Assembly (NCBI RefSeq): GCF_945859685.1
Contig: NC_079149.1
Location: 28,245,118-28,309,117 of the forward strand
Reading direction: 5' to 3'
Length of the DNA stretch: 64,000 nt
Source: Eupeodes corollae
Taxonomy: Eukaryota; Arthropoda; Insecta; Diptera; Syrphidae
Shown: piece after piece, positions 12,001-23,754 of the stretch
Numbering within the stretch: position 1 is the first letter of the stretch
How the letters are laid out: each line of letters starts with the position of its first letter
Position numbers and translations under genes: made by a program
Notes under the pieces: generated by a model
What the model saw: only the letters and a program-made list of their open reading frames with translations
What the model was told of the DNA's origin: nothing
Database searches by the model: none

Positions 12001-12752
12001 AAAACTAGCACAAATATAAAAGAAGAGTTGTCAAAACTAGGGGGGGTTTTCAGACCCAAGGCAAAACAGTGAAACTGCTACAATCGCAAGAGATCGCCGT
12101 ATCCTTTTTCAACAGAGTAACAAGTAACCTCTCTTGAAGTTCTCTGCCACCAATGTATCGAAAACCAGGAGCAACATTGCCAACAGGCAATCAGAGAAGC
12201 TGCCTCTGAAGCTGGCTGGTTTGATAAGGAATTTCGGCAGGAAAATGCAGCCAAACAACAGGCTTGCAAAGCACTGCTGCATAAAAGAAGGAGAGCTGCT
12301 CATGAGATCTATGAGCATAAGAGGCGAGAGAATAACAAACTTCTCAGAAGGAAAAAGAAAGAGCATGTGAAGATGATAGGAAGTTCAAAAGCAGGAATGA
12401 AGTTCAAAAGTTTTATGAGCAGGTGGCACGAAATTCACAAGTCTTTAAACCTAAAACCGAAGGCTGCAAAGACGAAAGTGAAATCATCATAGTAAAATCA
12501 CAGTCAATGCTGAGGATATGGAAAGACCACTTCGGCAGACAGTATAACGGTGACGACGAACCAAACTCCACTGTCAGGCAGGATGATCCCTTCAACATAG
12601 ACGACGAAAGCTAACAGTCCGGTCCTCCCACTTAGACGATTTAAAGATTGGCATATCTATGCTAAAGTCTAACAAAGCCGCTGGAGCGGATGGCTTGAAT
12701 GCCGACCTCTTTAAAGCATCTGGAGATAAGTTAGTTAGGAGTATGCACCAAC
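12000..12752 (+). mobile_element. RTE-clade LINE, 5' half, interrupted (copy A)
   Basis: Plus strand. The linker between endonuclease and RT is visible: an alanine/lysine-rich coiled segment at 12210-12370 (AAKQQACKA, RRAAHEIYEHKRRE), then VARNSQVFKPKTEGCKDE at 12423-12480, WKDHF near 12520, DDEPNSTVRQDDPFNIDDES to 12613, and LKSNKAAGADGLNADLFKAS at 12662-12721, the first RT motif. Several frameshifts and stops are present. The reading resumes after the nested insertion at 13989. The nested element splits a single older RTE copy. Confidence 0.87.
12744..12752. repeat. Target-site duplication, left (TGCACCAAC)
   Basis: The 9-mer TGCACCAAC stands here and again at 13989-13997, flanking the nested LINE. 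Joining the RTE reading across one copy gives the continuous RT motif order (…VRSMHQ then LICKILP…). Confidence 0.9.
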
Positions 12753-13988
12753 ATCAGCAGAGTCCAACGCACTGCATGTCTCTGCATAAGCGGGGCATTG
12801 AGAACCACACCCTCAGCAGCGTTAGACACTCTCCTCCATCTGACACCTCTCGACATCTTCAGCAACTAAGTGGCAGCGAGTACAGCTATAAGACTCAACG
12901 CTTCATCTCAATTAACCGACAACAATGTAGGGCACTCCATCAGTTTGAACCTCTTTGGTTCTATACCAAAGTACATAGACTGCAGTATTCCGAACCCTCA
13001 ATTTGGAAAAAAAACTTTCAGGTATCCATTCCATCCAAAGATGAATGGGAAGACAAAAAACTCCTGACAAAACCAATTATTTGTATACAAATGCAAATGC
13101 AAATGAAGGAGTCGGTAGTGGTGTATACTCAGAAAAGCTTAATCTAAGCATCTCATTCTGCCTCACTAATCATTGTAGCGTCTTCCAGCGGACATTTTAG
13201 CGATCAAAGAGGTTCTCTCCTGGCTAAGAGAAAACGCGATATCAACTTCTGATATCCGCATCTTCTCTGACAGTCAGGCTGCTATTAAATCTCTTGACTA
13301 TGCCTCAACCAAAACTCAAACGGCCCGCGATTGTCGATCGTCCCTTATGGAGATGGCGCAGCAACTTAACATTCACCTCTGTTGAGTGCCGGGCCATAGA
13401 GACATCACAGGAAATTGTAGAGCCTATGAAATAACTAAAAATGGAACCGTCAAACCTATTTTACCTGAAAGGGAGAAGATAGGTATACTGATAGCCACAT
13501 GTAAACTTATGCTAAAAGAAACAGCTTTTGCAATAGCAAACTCTAGGTGGCACAATTTACCAACATGCGCAGCCAAAAAACACATATGGCCTTCACTGGA
13601 CCTAAAGCGCTATAAAGACTTGTTATCGTATCTCAAAGAAGACTTAATTTTAGCTCCCTAAAAGGTGCCCTTACGGGACACTATGTTATAGGCAAACACG
13701 CAATACGACTTGGTGTAGCCACAAATGACTTCTGCAGGAGCTTTATACACCTTCTCTGCACTTGCCTTGCTCTTTCACTAAGACGCAAACTTCATCTGGG
13801 AGGCTACTCTTTTGACAATCCCAGTGAACTAGCTAAAAAGGATATAAAATATCTTCTTCGCTTTATAAAAAGCTCAAAATGGTTCGACTAGTAGGAAGTC
13901 ATTCTCTAGATTCTCTCACAATGGGCCTTTTCTCTTGGCCTAAGTGTGGTATTCTGAATCCGCAGCCACTTTAACCTAACCTAACCTT
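12753..13988 (+). mobile_element. 5'-truncated RNase H-bearing LINE (LOA/I type) nested in RTE (copy A)
   Basis: Plus strand, 1236 bp, with no 5' end. It starts inside the region after RT (alignable to VQRTACL…GALRTTP and TPLDIF). It then shows YTQ-type and DIRIFSDSQAAIKSL near 13248-13300, and VPGHRDITGNC at 13387-13419; these are hallmarks of the RNase H domain found in I, LOA and related LINEs. A stop (TGA at 13384-13386) sits where the family has tryptophan before VPGHRD. The C-terminal gag-knuckle-like tail is decayed. The element ends in a CCTAACCTAACCT repeat, a microsatellite tail rather than poly(A). The same stop is present in copy B, so it predates the split of the two copies. Confidence 0.88.
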
Positions 13989-14830
13989 TGCACCAACTTA
14001 TCTGTAAGATATTGCCCTTAGAAACCATGCCCGATGAATGGAACCTCAATATTGCCCGATCAGGAAAAAGGGAGACCCTCTAAACTGCTACAACTATAGA
14101 AGAATCAGTCCACTTAACATTGCTTACAAAATCTTCTCTGCCGTAATATGTGAACGTCTAAAGACCATCGTCAACAACCTGATAGGTCCTTATCAGTGTG
14201 GTTTTAGACCAGGAAAGTTCAAAGTCAATCAAATATTCACATTACGGCAAATCCTGGAAAAAACCCATGAACACCAAACCGACACCCACTATCTTTTCAC
14301 CGATTTCAAGGCCGCATGTGACAGCATCTACAGGGACGATCTACGTCTAGTTTTGGCATCCTTGCCAAGTTCGTCCGTTTGTACAGGATGACCATGGAAT
14401 TCACGATGCTGCATAAAAGTTGGAAAGAACAGAACCTTTCGATGTCAAAAACGGTTCTAGGCAAGGAACTATTTTGCAAAAGTCTCTCAATTCATCAGCA
14501 TATGCTGATGACATTGAAATAATCATAAGAACTCAGCGTGATATCAATGGGGCTTTTATAAGCATTGAGGCAGAAGTGACAAAAATAGGTTTAGCGAGGC
14601 TAAGCAAAGTACATGTCATCAAGCAAAGACCTACAACCGAAACCTCGTTCAAAACGTCACCATCGATAGACGTAACTTTGAGGTAGTTAAAGACTACCCA
14701 GACCCTGCTATGAACACAGAAAACAACACCAGCCTTAAGATCTTGTTTACCGCTGTTTCCTTGGGCTAAGAAAGCAGTTGAGTAGCAAAGCCCTCTCTTG
14801 AGCGACGAAAGTATCAAAACTAGTACTAGA
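13989..14830 (+). mobile_element. RTE-clade LINE, 3' half after the nested insertion (copy A)
   Basis: Plus strand. RT motifs run in order: ICKILPLETMPDEWN (14000-14040), IRKKGDPLNCYNYRRISPLN (14055-14120), IGPYQCGFRPGK (14185-14218), HYLFTDFKAACDSIYRDDL (14288-14343), AYADDIEIIIRT (14498-14533) and a C-terminal piece to about 14830. The YADD catalytic box is intact, but several frameshifts and an internal deletion between the DSIYRD and YADD parts remove function. Copy B equivalent: 56752-57620. Confidence 0.88.
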
Positions 14831-15714
14831 ATTTTTTGCAACAATAACGATCTTGTATGGAACTATAGTAGTGTCTTTTAAAATCTTTTAACCCTCCCAA
14901 CAATTTCCCGTTTAAAATCATCACAAGAAGGCTTGAAAAATGTAAAGAAATATTGAAAACTTATATCCAAAATGAGATAACTTATTCGAAAAAAGGCCTA
15001 AAGGAGCATCCATGGTGCTTTCCACATCGGCGTCTACAAGAACACTTTACTACCGGACCAATCTTCTTCAAAAAATTAAACTGGGAACAACGTTTTGATG
15101 AAGTATTGTCGTTACAGAACATGTTAGTCCATTTTTTAAACTGAAATTAAAGGCATATATTAAGCCGACCTTTTGACCATGCAGCACACCATTAAAACAT
15201 CTTATTCCTTAATCGATTTTTATAATCGAATCGGGAAAATTTATATTTTTTTGGTTTTCACTGGAAAAATATTTTCGAAATTGATTAAAAAGAATCTGAA
15301 AAGTAAATACTCGAACTACCATCTATCAAAAAATTCACATTTTTAATACATGAAAAAACTATTATATCTTCAAAATGATAAACCAATAAGGGCGTCTGTT
15401 ATTAATTTGTTCTTCTAAGGTTATAGCAGTTCTTCAAAATATAACCTGATAAACTTGGACTTCTTTTCGATGTACTGTAGAATCATACATCGAAATCCCA
15501 GCGTGTGAATCCCAATTATCAACAAGCACCCAGAAGCTTACTTATAATGAAGATGTTAATGTAAATGATATGTTTTCTAGTTTTTAATTTTCAAAAACCA
15601 AGTTTCAGCAGAAACAACAACTCAATTTTTTTTACAATTATTTATCTGGAACTTATGACGGCAAATTTAAAAATGTTGCTTTATTCTTAAATTATTTAAA
15701 ACTTACTTAATGAA
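14831..15714. other. Stretch without recognisable genes (copy A)
   Basis: AT-rich sequence with a short open frame at 14953-15144 of no known family. It is close to 57621-58429 in copy B. Confidence 0.5.
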
Positions 15715-16720
15715 GGTGGCGCTACAGTCCTGTGTGAACTAGGGCCTTACCCAACAAACTTCTTCATCTAGCTCGGTCCCTAGCTATATGTCTCCAGTTT
15801 CACGCTCCAAGTTTGGTGTGGTCGCTTTCCACTTGTGCACGCCACCTGATCCGCGGTCTTCTTCTACTGCACTGTCCTTTTGGGTGTGGATTCGAAGACT
15901 TTAAGAACCGGAGCATTTCCATGCGCTCTACGTGACCCAGCGATCTTAGTCGTTTTACTTTTACGTTTCTGGCTAAGTTTACTTCGCTATACAGCCCGTA
16001 CAGCTCGTCGTTCCATCTTCTACTCCACTCCCCTTCGAAGCATACGGGACCGTAGATCACACGAAGAACTTTTCTCTCGAACCGACCCAAGGTGCTTTCA
16101 TCCGCTTTGTCATAGTCCATGTTTCTGCACAGTTTAGCAGGACGGGGATGATGACTTCACCACTCAATTGCTTTCTTAGTCCAAAGAAACAGCGGTTAGC
16201 AAGAGTTATTCTGCGTTTGATCTCAGCGCTGGTGTTGTTTTCTGCGTTTACATCGGATCCTAGGTAGACGAAGTCCTTGACTAGCTCAAAGTTACGTCTG
16301 GCGATGGTGACGTTTTGACCAAGACGTAAGGTGTTGTATGTAATTTCTTGACGACAGTATGTACTTGGTTTTGCCTCATTAGCCGTTAAACCCATATTCA
16401 ATACTCACCAAAGCTCCATTGACATCACGTTAAATTCTTCCGATTATGTCAATGTCATCAGCATATGCCAGTAATTGGGCAGAATTTTGAAAGATAGTGC
16501 CTCTAGTGTTGACGTGTGAGCTCTGCACTATTCTTTCAAGTACGATGTTAAAAAAATCGCGTGACAGCGCATCATGCTGACATCGAAAGGTTCTGTTAAG
16601 TTGTTCCCAACTTTTATGGAGCAGCGGGAATTCTCCATGGTCATCCTGCACAAACGGACGAGTTTGGCAGGGATGCCAAAACTATATATGGCTGGGTGGG
16701 TGTCGATTTGATGTTCTTGG
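15715..16720 (-). mobile_element. RTE-clade LINE, C-terminal half (copy A)
   Basis: Minus strand. From right to left: AKLVRLCRMTMENSRC-like block (16680-16620), LSRDFFNIVLERIVQSSHV (16560-16505), LAYADDIDIIGRI (16468-16430), KPSTYCRQ and VTIARRNFELVKDFVYLGS (16380-16250), KRRITLANRCFFGLRKQL (16225-16170), AETWTMTK (16140-16110), FERKVLRVIYGPVCFEGEW (16083-16027), WNDELYGLYSEV (16020-15980), SLGHVERME (15945-15915), and a tail ending near 15715. It is the same family as the plus-strand copy at 12000-14830 but inverted. The YADD box survives, and frameshifts and a deletion after LRKQLSG disable it. Confidence 0.9.
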
Positions 16721-18622
16721 GTTATTTAAAACTAAGATTTGAAAAACATACACAAACTATGTCTCACTTCAAAAGTTAACATGTTTCAAGTTAGGTAAGG
16801 TAGATGGTCTGGCTATTGATTTAGTTATCCGCACCCTTAGATCAATGCATATCCCTTGTGATACCATGGAAGTTGTATAACTTCCCTGAAAAGTTAATGT
16901 TTAAACCAATGAATCTGTTGTTTTTTCCAGCTACTTCAATGCTTTGATAAAACTTAAGAAACCGTTCTTTCAAATTCTTAGAATTCTTCAAGACAACCAA
17001 AAAATTGTAAATTGAAGGCGTTGCCATCGTTCATTGTGTTCTTTGAGTATTTTGTTACCAATGATCTGTTTTGATGACTGATTGACTCTATAAGAGTGGT
17101 TTGATTAGGTGTTCTTTTGTATTGAGGTTCAACATAATAACATTTAATCAAAGAGTTAAAATGAGCTCGCGTTATTAAATTAACAAAAAAAAAGTAAAGG
17201 AAGAGGTGCAATGTGATTGACTGTTTACAATTTTAAATGCATTCAATTTACTGGTTTTGGTTAAGCCTGGTCAATATAAGCGATGTAAACAGCAAGATAT
17301 AATTTAAGAACTTAAAAGTTAAACCTTCACATTTTTTTATTCTAATGTGTTAAATCTTATTTAATTCCAAAATTCATTTTGTGGGTGGCAGAATATTGTA
17401 GGAGTTTTCATTAAAAAGGTTTTTACAAAAATAATTTTTCCGAACGCAGAAAAAAGCTGTTTATTTTTCTATTGTCGAAATCAAAGAACAGCTACGAATT
17501 ACCTTTCTAATAATTTATACCCTAAGTCGACGTTCTATAAAAGAATAATTTATTTTCCCATTTCCCTTAAATTTAAAACTCTTCTATTATGGAAAAAAAT
17601 TAAATTATAAATAAATTTCATTTGCTTCAATTTTTCACCTCCTTAACGAATTAACACCACCTGCTGAAAATTATATGTTTTCAGTCTGTCCACACATTCA
17701 TAGCTATAGATACAAATGTGATGATAATATATTTAGAAAAGCGGATTATTGTTTGACAACAGCAGCGGGAGTCCGCTATAGCTACAGCACACCCACCCAC
17801 CTAAACCAACACATGCTATCATCAAAATCGAATCAAAAACTTTTTCATACCAAACACGTCTTACCATACCATTACCGCACGAAGTTCAATAGCATTTTCA
17901 TTATAATTATAAATATGTACCGTTCGGATACTCCCTCATAGAAAGAAAAATAAAACTCATCATTCATCACGTACAGACGGATGTTCTACAAATAAATAAA
18001 AAAAAAGAAAAAAGTTCAACAGCCCCCTTGGATTCAACACCATATCCACCACTTTCCTATATTTACCTCCGCTACATCCCCATTCAGAAATTATTATTTG
18101 TATATATAATATCGATCCAACATATGTACAGTACACATTTCGAGCTCGTTTGTACCTATAGATATTTTTGGCGCCATACATATGCTCTTCAGACACACCT
18201 ACCAACAAAACTTCTTGTTCTCAAACTCAACTCAAACTCAAACCCGCAATCTCCGGCCGGAACTGGGGCGTCCATTATTGAAACCTCTGTGAACAAAGAC
18301 AAAGAAAAGTGAAAATTAATTCCACCCTCATCAATGGGGCAGGCGTTTTATTTTTCTTTCTATACGTTACACAGAAAAACTACTTCAGATGTCACTTAAC
18401 TGGCGCCCAAATGCTATCCTATATAATGCCACATCCCGTTGGTTTCGTTGGTGTCGCGTCGCATCGCGTCGGTCGTCGTTGTCGGTACGAGTTCGGTGGA
18501 ACCAAAATGTATGTGGTACATTTTTATATAACAGAGCAGAACATTTGAATTCAATGGACTATTCTGTGGCGGCATTGATGCGTGTGGTATTAGAAGAGTC
18601 ATCAAGTCACACATTACACACA
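16721..18622. other. Stretch without recognisable genes, up to the gap (copy A)
   Basis: Nearly identical to 59480-61376. A GTCGCGTCGCATCGCGTCGG run lies at 18452-18471. Short open frames such as 17675-17941 are conserved between copies, but so is the surrounding non-coding sequence, so this is not evidence of selection. No gene can be supported. Confidence 0.55.
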
Positions 18623-18822
18623 NNNNNNNNNNNNNNNNNNNNNNNNNNNNNNNNNNNNNNNNNNNNNNNNNNNNNNNNNNNNNNNNNNNNNNNNNNNNNN
18701 NNNNNNNNNNNNNNNNNNNNNNNNNNNNNNNNNNNNNNNNNNNNNNNNNNNNNNNNNNNNNNNNNNNNNNNNNNNNNNNNNNNNNNNNNNNNNNNNNNNN
18801 NNNNNNNNNNNNNNNNNNNNNN
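18623..18822. other. Assembly gap of exactly 200 N
   Basis: The run of N has exactly 200 positions, a round placeholder length rather than a measured size. The left flank ends with the same bases found at 61363-61376 in copy B. The right flank resembles nothing adjacent to copy B. Open frames spanning the N run are meaningless. Confidence 0.98.
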
Positions 18823-18979
18823 CAATTTATATTTTATTTATTTCTGTATTTATTAGAAAATTTTGAAAAAAAAATTAAGATCAAGATCCTTTTTTTTGAT
18901 TTTTACTTAGAAACTACTTAAAATAAGGTCCTAAATATAAACCTTAAAACTAACTTAAACTACCTATAAAGTACTTAAA
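18823..18979. other. AT-rich contig start, no features
   Basis: Simple AT-rich sequence directly after the gap. Nothing recognised. Confidence 0.5.
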
Positions 18980-19075
18980 ACTAGAACAACCAGACCGCAG
19001 ACAACTTAGTCACAGTCCTATTGATGATCTTCTCGAAAACTTTGCTTATGCTCGGAAGAAGACTTATCTACCGAA
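18980..19075 (-). mobile_element. Small LINE reverse transcriptase scrap
   Basis: The minus strand reads LLPSISKVFEKIIN followed by RTVTKL, the conserved start of the RT domain in CR1/Jockey-like LINEs. Only about 30 residues are legible, with no further RT motifs around it. Confidence 0.6.
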
Positions 19076-19089
19076 GATTTCCAACGTAT

Positions 19090-19182
19090 CGTCATTGAAC
19101 CAGATGAAACCACGGTTCTCAGATCGGCATTGTGTCATTTCATTACTGTCCAATGCACTAACCATGACGCCACGGGTTCTTA
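19090..19182 (-). mobile_element. tRNA-derived SINE, head fragment
   Basis: On the minus strand the sequence CCGTGGCGTCATGGTTAGTG followed by CATTGGAC matches the tRNA-like head of the SINE at 47537-47860 (A-box region). The body is missing. Confidence 0.6.
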
Positions 19183-22034
19183 GGTGATTGTACCTTACTT
19201 ATTAGAAAAAGAGGTTGTTGCAAATGTTACGGGGAATTGATTGTGATATGATTAATGACTTTTTATAGTCAGAACTACAAGATATTGACGTGAGTGATGT
19301 TCCCCTCCATCAAGCTAATGCGGTGTTATAATTGACTGTGTTATTTCGGAGGTGACCAGAATTATAAACCGAGATCTAGTGATTTGCTCCTTCAGGTTTA
19401 TAACGTACAAAACGCTTTTTTTACTGAACTTGAAAGAAAAACGTTTAAAGAATACTCAATTAGTATATTAATCAAGGGCGTCAAGAAGTTTGATAATGAT
19501 ATCTGTCACTGATCGATTTCCCGATTCACCAAACTGAAAAGATCTCTTAAAACGTTTTGACTTATTTCTTTGGAGCTCCGTGAACGATATTAGGGTCTAT
19601 TCTAATGCTTCACAGTCAACGCAAGACCTTAAAGGTAAAATTTCCGAGGACAGTTTTAAGAAAAGGATTTTATGGTGTTTGAGTTTTATAATGAACTTGA
19701 GATTTTTTGAGTTCTACACAAATTTTTCAGAAACCAAAGTCATAGCAACAAGCTATAATTGTTCACTTAGGAAATAATTGTCGTGCAAAATTGGACAAGT
19801 GCAAACATTTAAAATTGTCCTTAGTTTAAAGGATTCATCCTTCTAGTATAATTTGACATAAGCAAGTGACTTTATAATAGATAACATGACGAACAAAAAT
19901 GTGTCAAATTTTACATACAAGACATTTAAGACATTTCTTAAATGAACTCAAACATTTGACCACCTTGGTTCGTCACTGTGCACTATAAGACTTCCAACAT
20001 TTGGGGGAGGTTAAAAGCCAAGTTTTTGCATGTAGATATTTTCTTATGGTTTCAACAAATTTTTTGGAGAAGTTCTATGAAAATCAAACATCAACTTTTA
20101 TAGAAAACACCTATTTTGTACATTAATACCTATATAAACAATTTAAAATTAATTAATACCAAACCTCTTGAAAAATCTCAAAAAAACGTATACAAAGTCT
20201 TTTAAATCGTAAAACTTTTTTCCTTAAAAAAAATCATTAATCTTTTCAATTAAAATTAATATTCTCTTCAACAAACAAAAACCGAAACAAAAAAAAGAAG
20301 AAAATAAATTGAAAAATAAGTTTTCCATTTCCCATTTTCCCTCTTATATTTTTGAGCAAAAGGAGCTGAAGGTTGGATTTTGAGTTGAGGTTAAATGGGG
20401 GTGACAAACAACAATAAAGCATCTAGAATCTAGATGATGGGGTAATAAATTATTTATATGAGGGTAACCCAGAAAACTCTTTGCAGAAACCAAAAACTCA
20501 ACTTTCAAAAACATATAACTTGGGTGTGTGTCTAACCTACCACATATACACACAGTACCCACACACAGACATTTTATACCAACAACCAAGTCAAAGTAAA
20601 GAGCCAAGAAATGTTCTTGATTCCACTTGCGGCAACTAATTAATCTAAGATCCCGAAGTTGCATTAAACTTTTCCTCATTGTTGTCGTTGTTAAGATACC
20701 ACAGTGTGCCTTGCCTTGCAAATCTTATTTGAAAAAGGGTTGGAAATGGTGTTTTCTTAAGGAGGTATGATGGATATTTTAATAGAAATGTGTGCATAAG
20801 TGCTTTTACGTAAGGCCATAGCGACAAATGTAATATAACATTGTGCTAATGGAATTACAAATCTTAATATTTTGGACTTCTAACTGTGTGCATTCGTCAA
20901 TCTTCATCATCATAATTTTATGGGAAAATAACTGTTTGTGACAAATGGTTAATTAAATGTATTGCACGGATGAAAATTCTTAGGAAAAGTGTCGGATTTA
21001 GGTATATCAAGTTTTTAGAGCACATTTTTGAATGCATTTTCAGTGGAATTGAATGATATTTTGACTTTTGAAAGACCGTGAGTCTGTGGCCTCGGGAAGT
21101 TGAATAGAGACTTAAAATATGCATGAGTTAATTTGCTTATTTTACTATTTGTAAAAAAACTTGGTTTGAACTTTAAGAAGGCAATGTGCCCTTCCTTACA
21201 AGATGATACAGATTTTTTTGAAAAATTCTTCCTTAACATATAATGCATAGGGCTCTAAAATGTCCCAAGTCTGCTCTCGGTTTTAAATATCAAATAAAAA
21301 TTAATTTAAGAAGTTTAATGAAATATGTGGCATTGTATATGATGCGTATGTCAAAAATAGAACTTTTATTCTGACGCAGTTAAGGGATTGCAATCATTTG
21401 GGAAATTCCTACGACCGTTTTTAACTTATATATAGTTTTTAACAATTCTTTAAAAAAAAGAGTCAGAGAAGCTGCCTAGATAACTTTTATTTGCAAGAAA
21501 AATAAACTTTACATTATTTTCATGAAGTTTTATTTAAATAAAGTGAGTTATTATAAGTTAAATATTAACTTAAATAGATTGAAAAATGAGGGAAAAATGA
21601 AGGGGAGAAAATGAAGATGGTGGAAATTTCCTTTTAACATAAATTATGAAAGTGACTTACTACTGAAGAGTATATGATTCCTATAGAAAAAAGCATACAA
21701 CTCAGCGAATTGCTTTGCTCTAAGCTTAAACAACATTGGAAAATTTTGAAGACGTTTTTCGGATGTGTGTACTGTGTATATTTTAGTATGGGTAACGAGT
21801 TCTATAAAATGTTTGAAAAATAACTCCCTTTCTGACATTACGATTTTCATGACATTATTTTAAAATTATTTTCTAATTTTTTCAACAACTTGACAAATAT
21901 TTTAACCAACAAAAAAAGATTCAATTCTAAATCGTAATATATATGATCAATATAACGAAATTTACTCAAAGCAAAACTGTACCCATTTTTGTCTAAAGTT
22001 TTTTTTACTAGAGTTTCCATACGAATTTTGTATG
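19183..22034. other. Stretch without recognisable genes
   Basis: AT-rich single-copy-looking sequence. Short open frames (20344-20721 minus, 21847-22080 minus) have no recognisable domain. No RNA gene or promoter could be supported. Confidence 0.5.
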
Positions 22035-22370
22035 CCATTTTAACTTGCGACATAAAGTAACTATATGGCAAGTATTGCATTTGTAAACAATTTCGAACTT
22101 TAGGTTCTAATCAAAGATGATATTACACCTTTACAGCACAAACCATTAAGTTCAAGCTTGGAAATTAAGGTATTAAGCAGATTCGCGTTAAGCGTTTGCT
22201 ATTTTAACATTTAAAAAAATAGTAGTCCTTGAAAAATTTTGTGAGTAAATTAAATTTTCTCAAAAACGAACCAATAGATATTTGTTATTTTTTTTTCTCT
22301 TAACTTCTTCATTCTAAGATTCGGGAAAGAGTAACCTACCACAATACTAAAAAAAAATATTTAATGAAAT
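22035..22370 (+). repeat. Composite dispersed repeat, left module (22 kb copy)
   Basis: Shares AACTATATGGCAAGTATTGC with the other copies, then GGAAATTAAGGTATTAAGCA and the decayed remainder of the left module. It is followed after a short LINE scrap by the right module at 22510. Confidence 0.78.
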
Positions 22371-22395
22371 CAAAAGAACTAAACAAATACTAAGA

Positions 22396-22497
22396 CCATG
22401 GAAGCACATTCTGGTGCTACACAAAAAAGGAGACAAAGAAGATCCAAACATCTATAGACCAATCAGCTTAATATTGACAATGTATACAATTTTTGTC
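22396..22497 (+). mobile_element. LINE reverse transcriptase scrap between repeat modules
   Basis: The plus strand reads LHKKGDKEDPNIYRPISLI and TMYTIF, the KKGDK..NYRPISLL motif of LINE reverse transcriptases. About 34 residues are legible. It sits exactly between the left and right modules of the composite repeat. Confidence 0.72.
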
Positions 22498-22509
22498 TAA
22501 ATAATTTTA

Positions 22510-23600
22510 TAGAAAGAGGCTGGGATGTGACCCACACTGATAACTTCCCATTCCGTCTGTCGATTTATCTTGTTTAAAGTTTGTCTAAATGTACTCGTAT
22601 CAATTTTTACCAAATTTGCGTACTATTTTATGTAAGATTCAACTTTTTAGGAAAAAACGGACTGTTGGATTTTTATATAAAAATTACTGAATATCGAAGA
22701 CAATATTTTCTGTAAAATAAAATAAGTTGGAAGCATATATTTCAAATTTTTGGAAAGATATTTGAGTCGAAAATCAATTATTACCAACTTTTATACATTT
22801 TTTTTTAGGTTTTTATTTTTTGTAAAAAAAACTGTCATTTCGATTTTTCTCAAAATTTGTCCTAATGTTGAAAACAATATTTCTTATAAGTAAAAATTAG
22901 TCAGAAGCTATTATCTCAAATTTTTGAAAAAAATATTTGAGTCGAAAATCATTTTTTAATAACTTTTGTTAATTTTTTTTTGTTTTTTTTTTAATTTTTT
23001 GTAAAAAACTGTCGATTAGATTTTTCTCAAAATTGTATGAGATGTCAAAAACATTATTCTTCGTTGCAAAAAATTGTTTTGGAGATGAAATCATATTTAA
23101 GTCGTAAATTTTTGTAGGTGACAAATTTTTGTTTTCAGTTTTTTTGATTTATAAAAAAAACGTTAAATTGATTTTTTTCAAAAAATATACTTCTTTGGTA
23201 TCACGTTTCAATATATTATATAAAATTTAATTCAAGTCTCTCGCGTTTTTGGTTCGTAAGATATTAAGGGTTAACCAAAACTTTCACCTTTTTATCAAAC
23301 TTCTATGGTAAAAAAACCACCCACGTAATTTTCTTGGGAGCCCTTCCTGCATCTTTCTGCCTTATTATCTGTATAACAAAATTTATTTGAAGTCGATATC
23401 TCTTCTGGTTCTTGAGCTATGGACGACAAAAAAAAACGTCGCGAACGTACGGACGTACAAACGTACGTACACACGCACGCACAGACATCTTTCTAAAAAT
23501 GTTTTATTTCGACTCTAGGGACCTTGAAACGTCGAGAAATGTCAAAATTTTCACTTTGACAAATCGGACCCAATGCAATAACTTCCTATGGGAAGTTAAA
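22510..23600 (+). repeat. Composite dispersed repeat, right module (22 kb copy)
   Basis: The left marker GAGGCTGGGATG is at 22516. AACTTCCCAT at 22542-22551 and its exact inverted complement ATGGGAAGTT at 23588-23597 bound the module. Only about two internal tandem units are present (TCGAAA at 22767 and 22942). The conserved 3' block includes GGTAAAAAAACCACCCACG and the ACGT-rich run at about 23440-23490. Confidence 0.85.
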
Positions 23601-23754
23601 AATGGAAAAAATTTAACGAGAATTCATAAAACACTAGAGAAAGAGATCCCATCTTTTCGCCGCTCTTTTCAAAAGTTTTGTGTTATATATTAAGCGCTAA
23701 CTCAAGGGGATATTACTACCCTTTTTATGTAAAGACATTGTGTGAACACTAGAA

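Larger units (their letters stand above)
1..18622. repeat. Copy A of a large duplicated block
   Basis: This whole stretch recurs in the same order and orientation at about 39555-61376. Examples seen directly: 1805-2236 matches 41105-41521, 9791-9976 matches 52662-52847, 13386-13661 matches 56148-56423, and 17675-17941 matches 60421-60687. Non-transposon parts differ by only scattered substitutions, while transposon-rich parts differ by indels. The copy ends exactly at the N gap: its last bases match copy B up to 61376. That points to an unmerged haplotype at a contig end rather than a biological duplication, but this is inference. The left limit lies outside the window. Confidence 0.93.

Noticed and set aside
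13965..13988. CCTAACCTAACCT as a telomere-like repeat
   Set aside because: It is the microsatellite tail of a LINE next to a target-site duplication, too short for telomeric DNA, and flies do not use that telomere repeat.
14953..15144. Small open frame after the RTE, altered in copy B by small indels
   Set aside because: No domain, and the frame is not kept by the indels between the copies.
18389..18856. Open frames running through the N run
   Set aside because: The residues are X from 200 unknown bases and carry no information.
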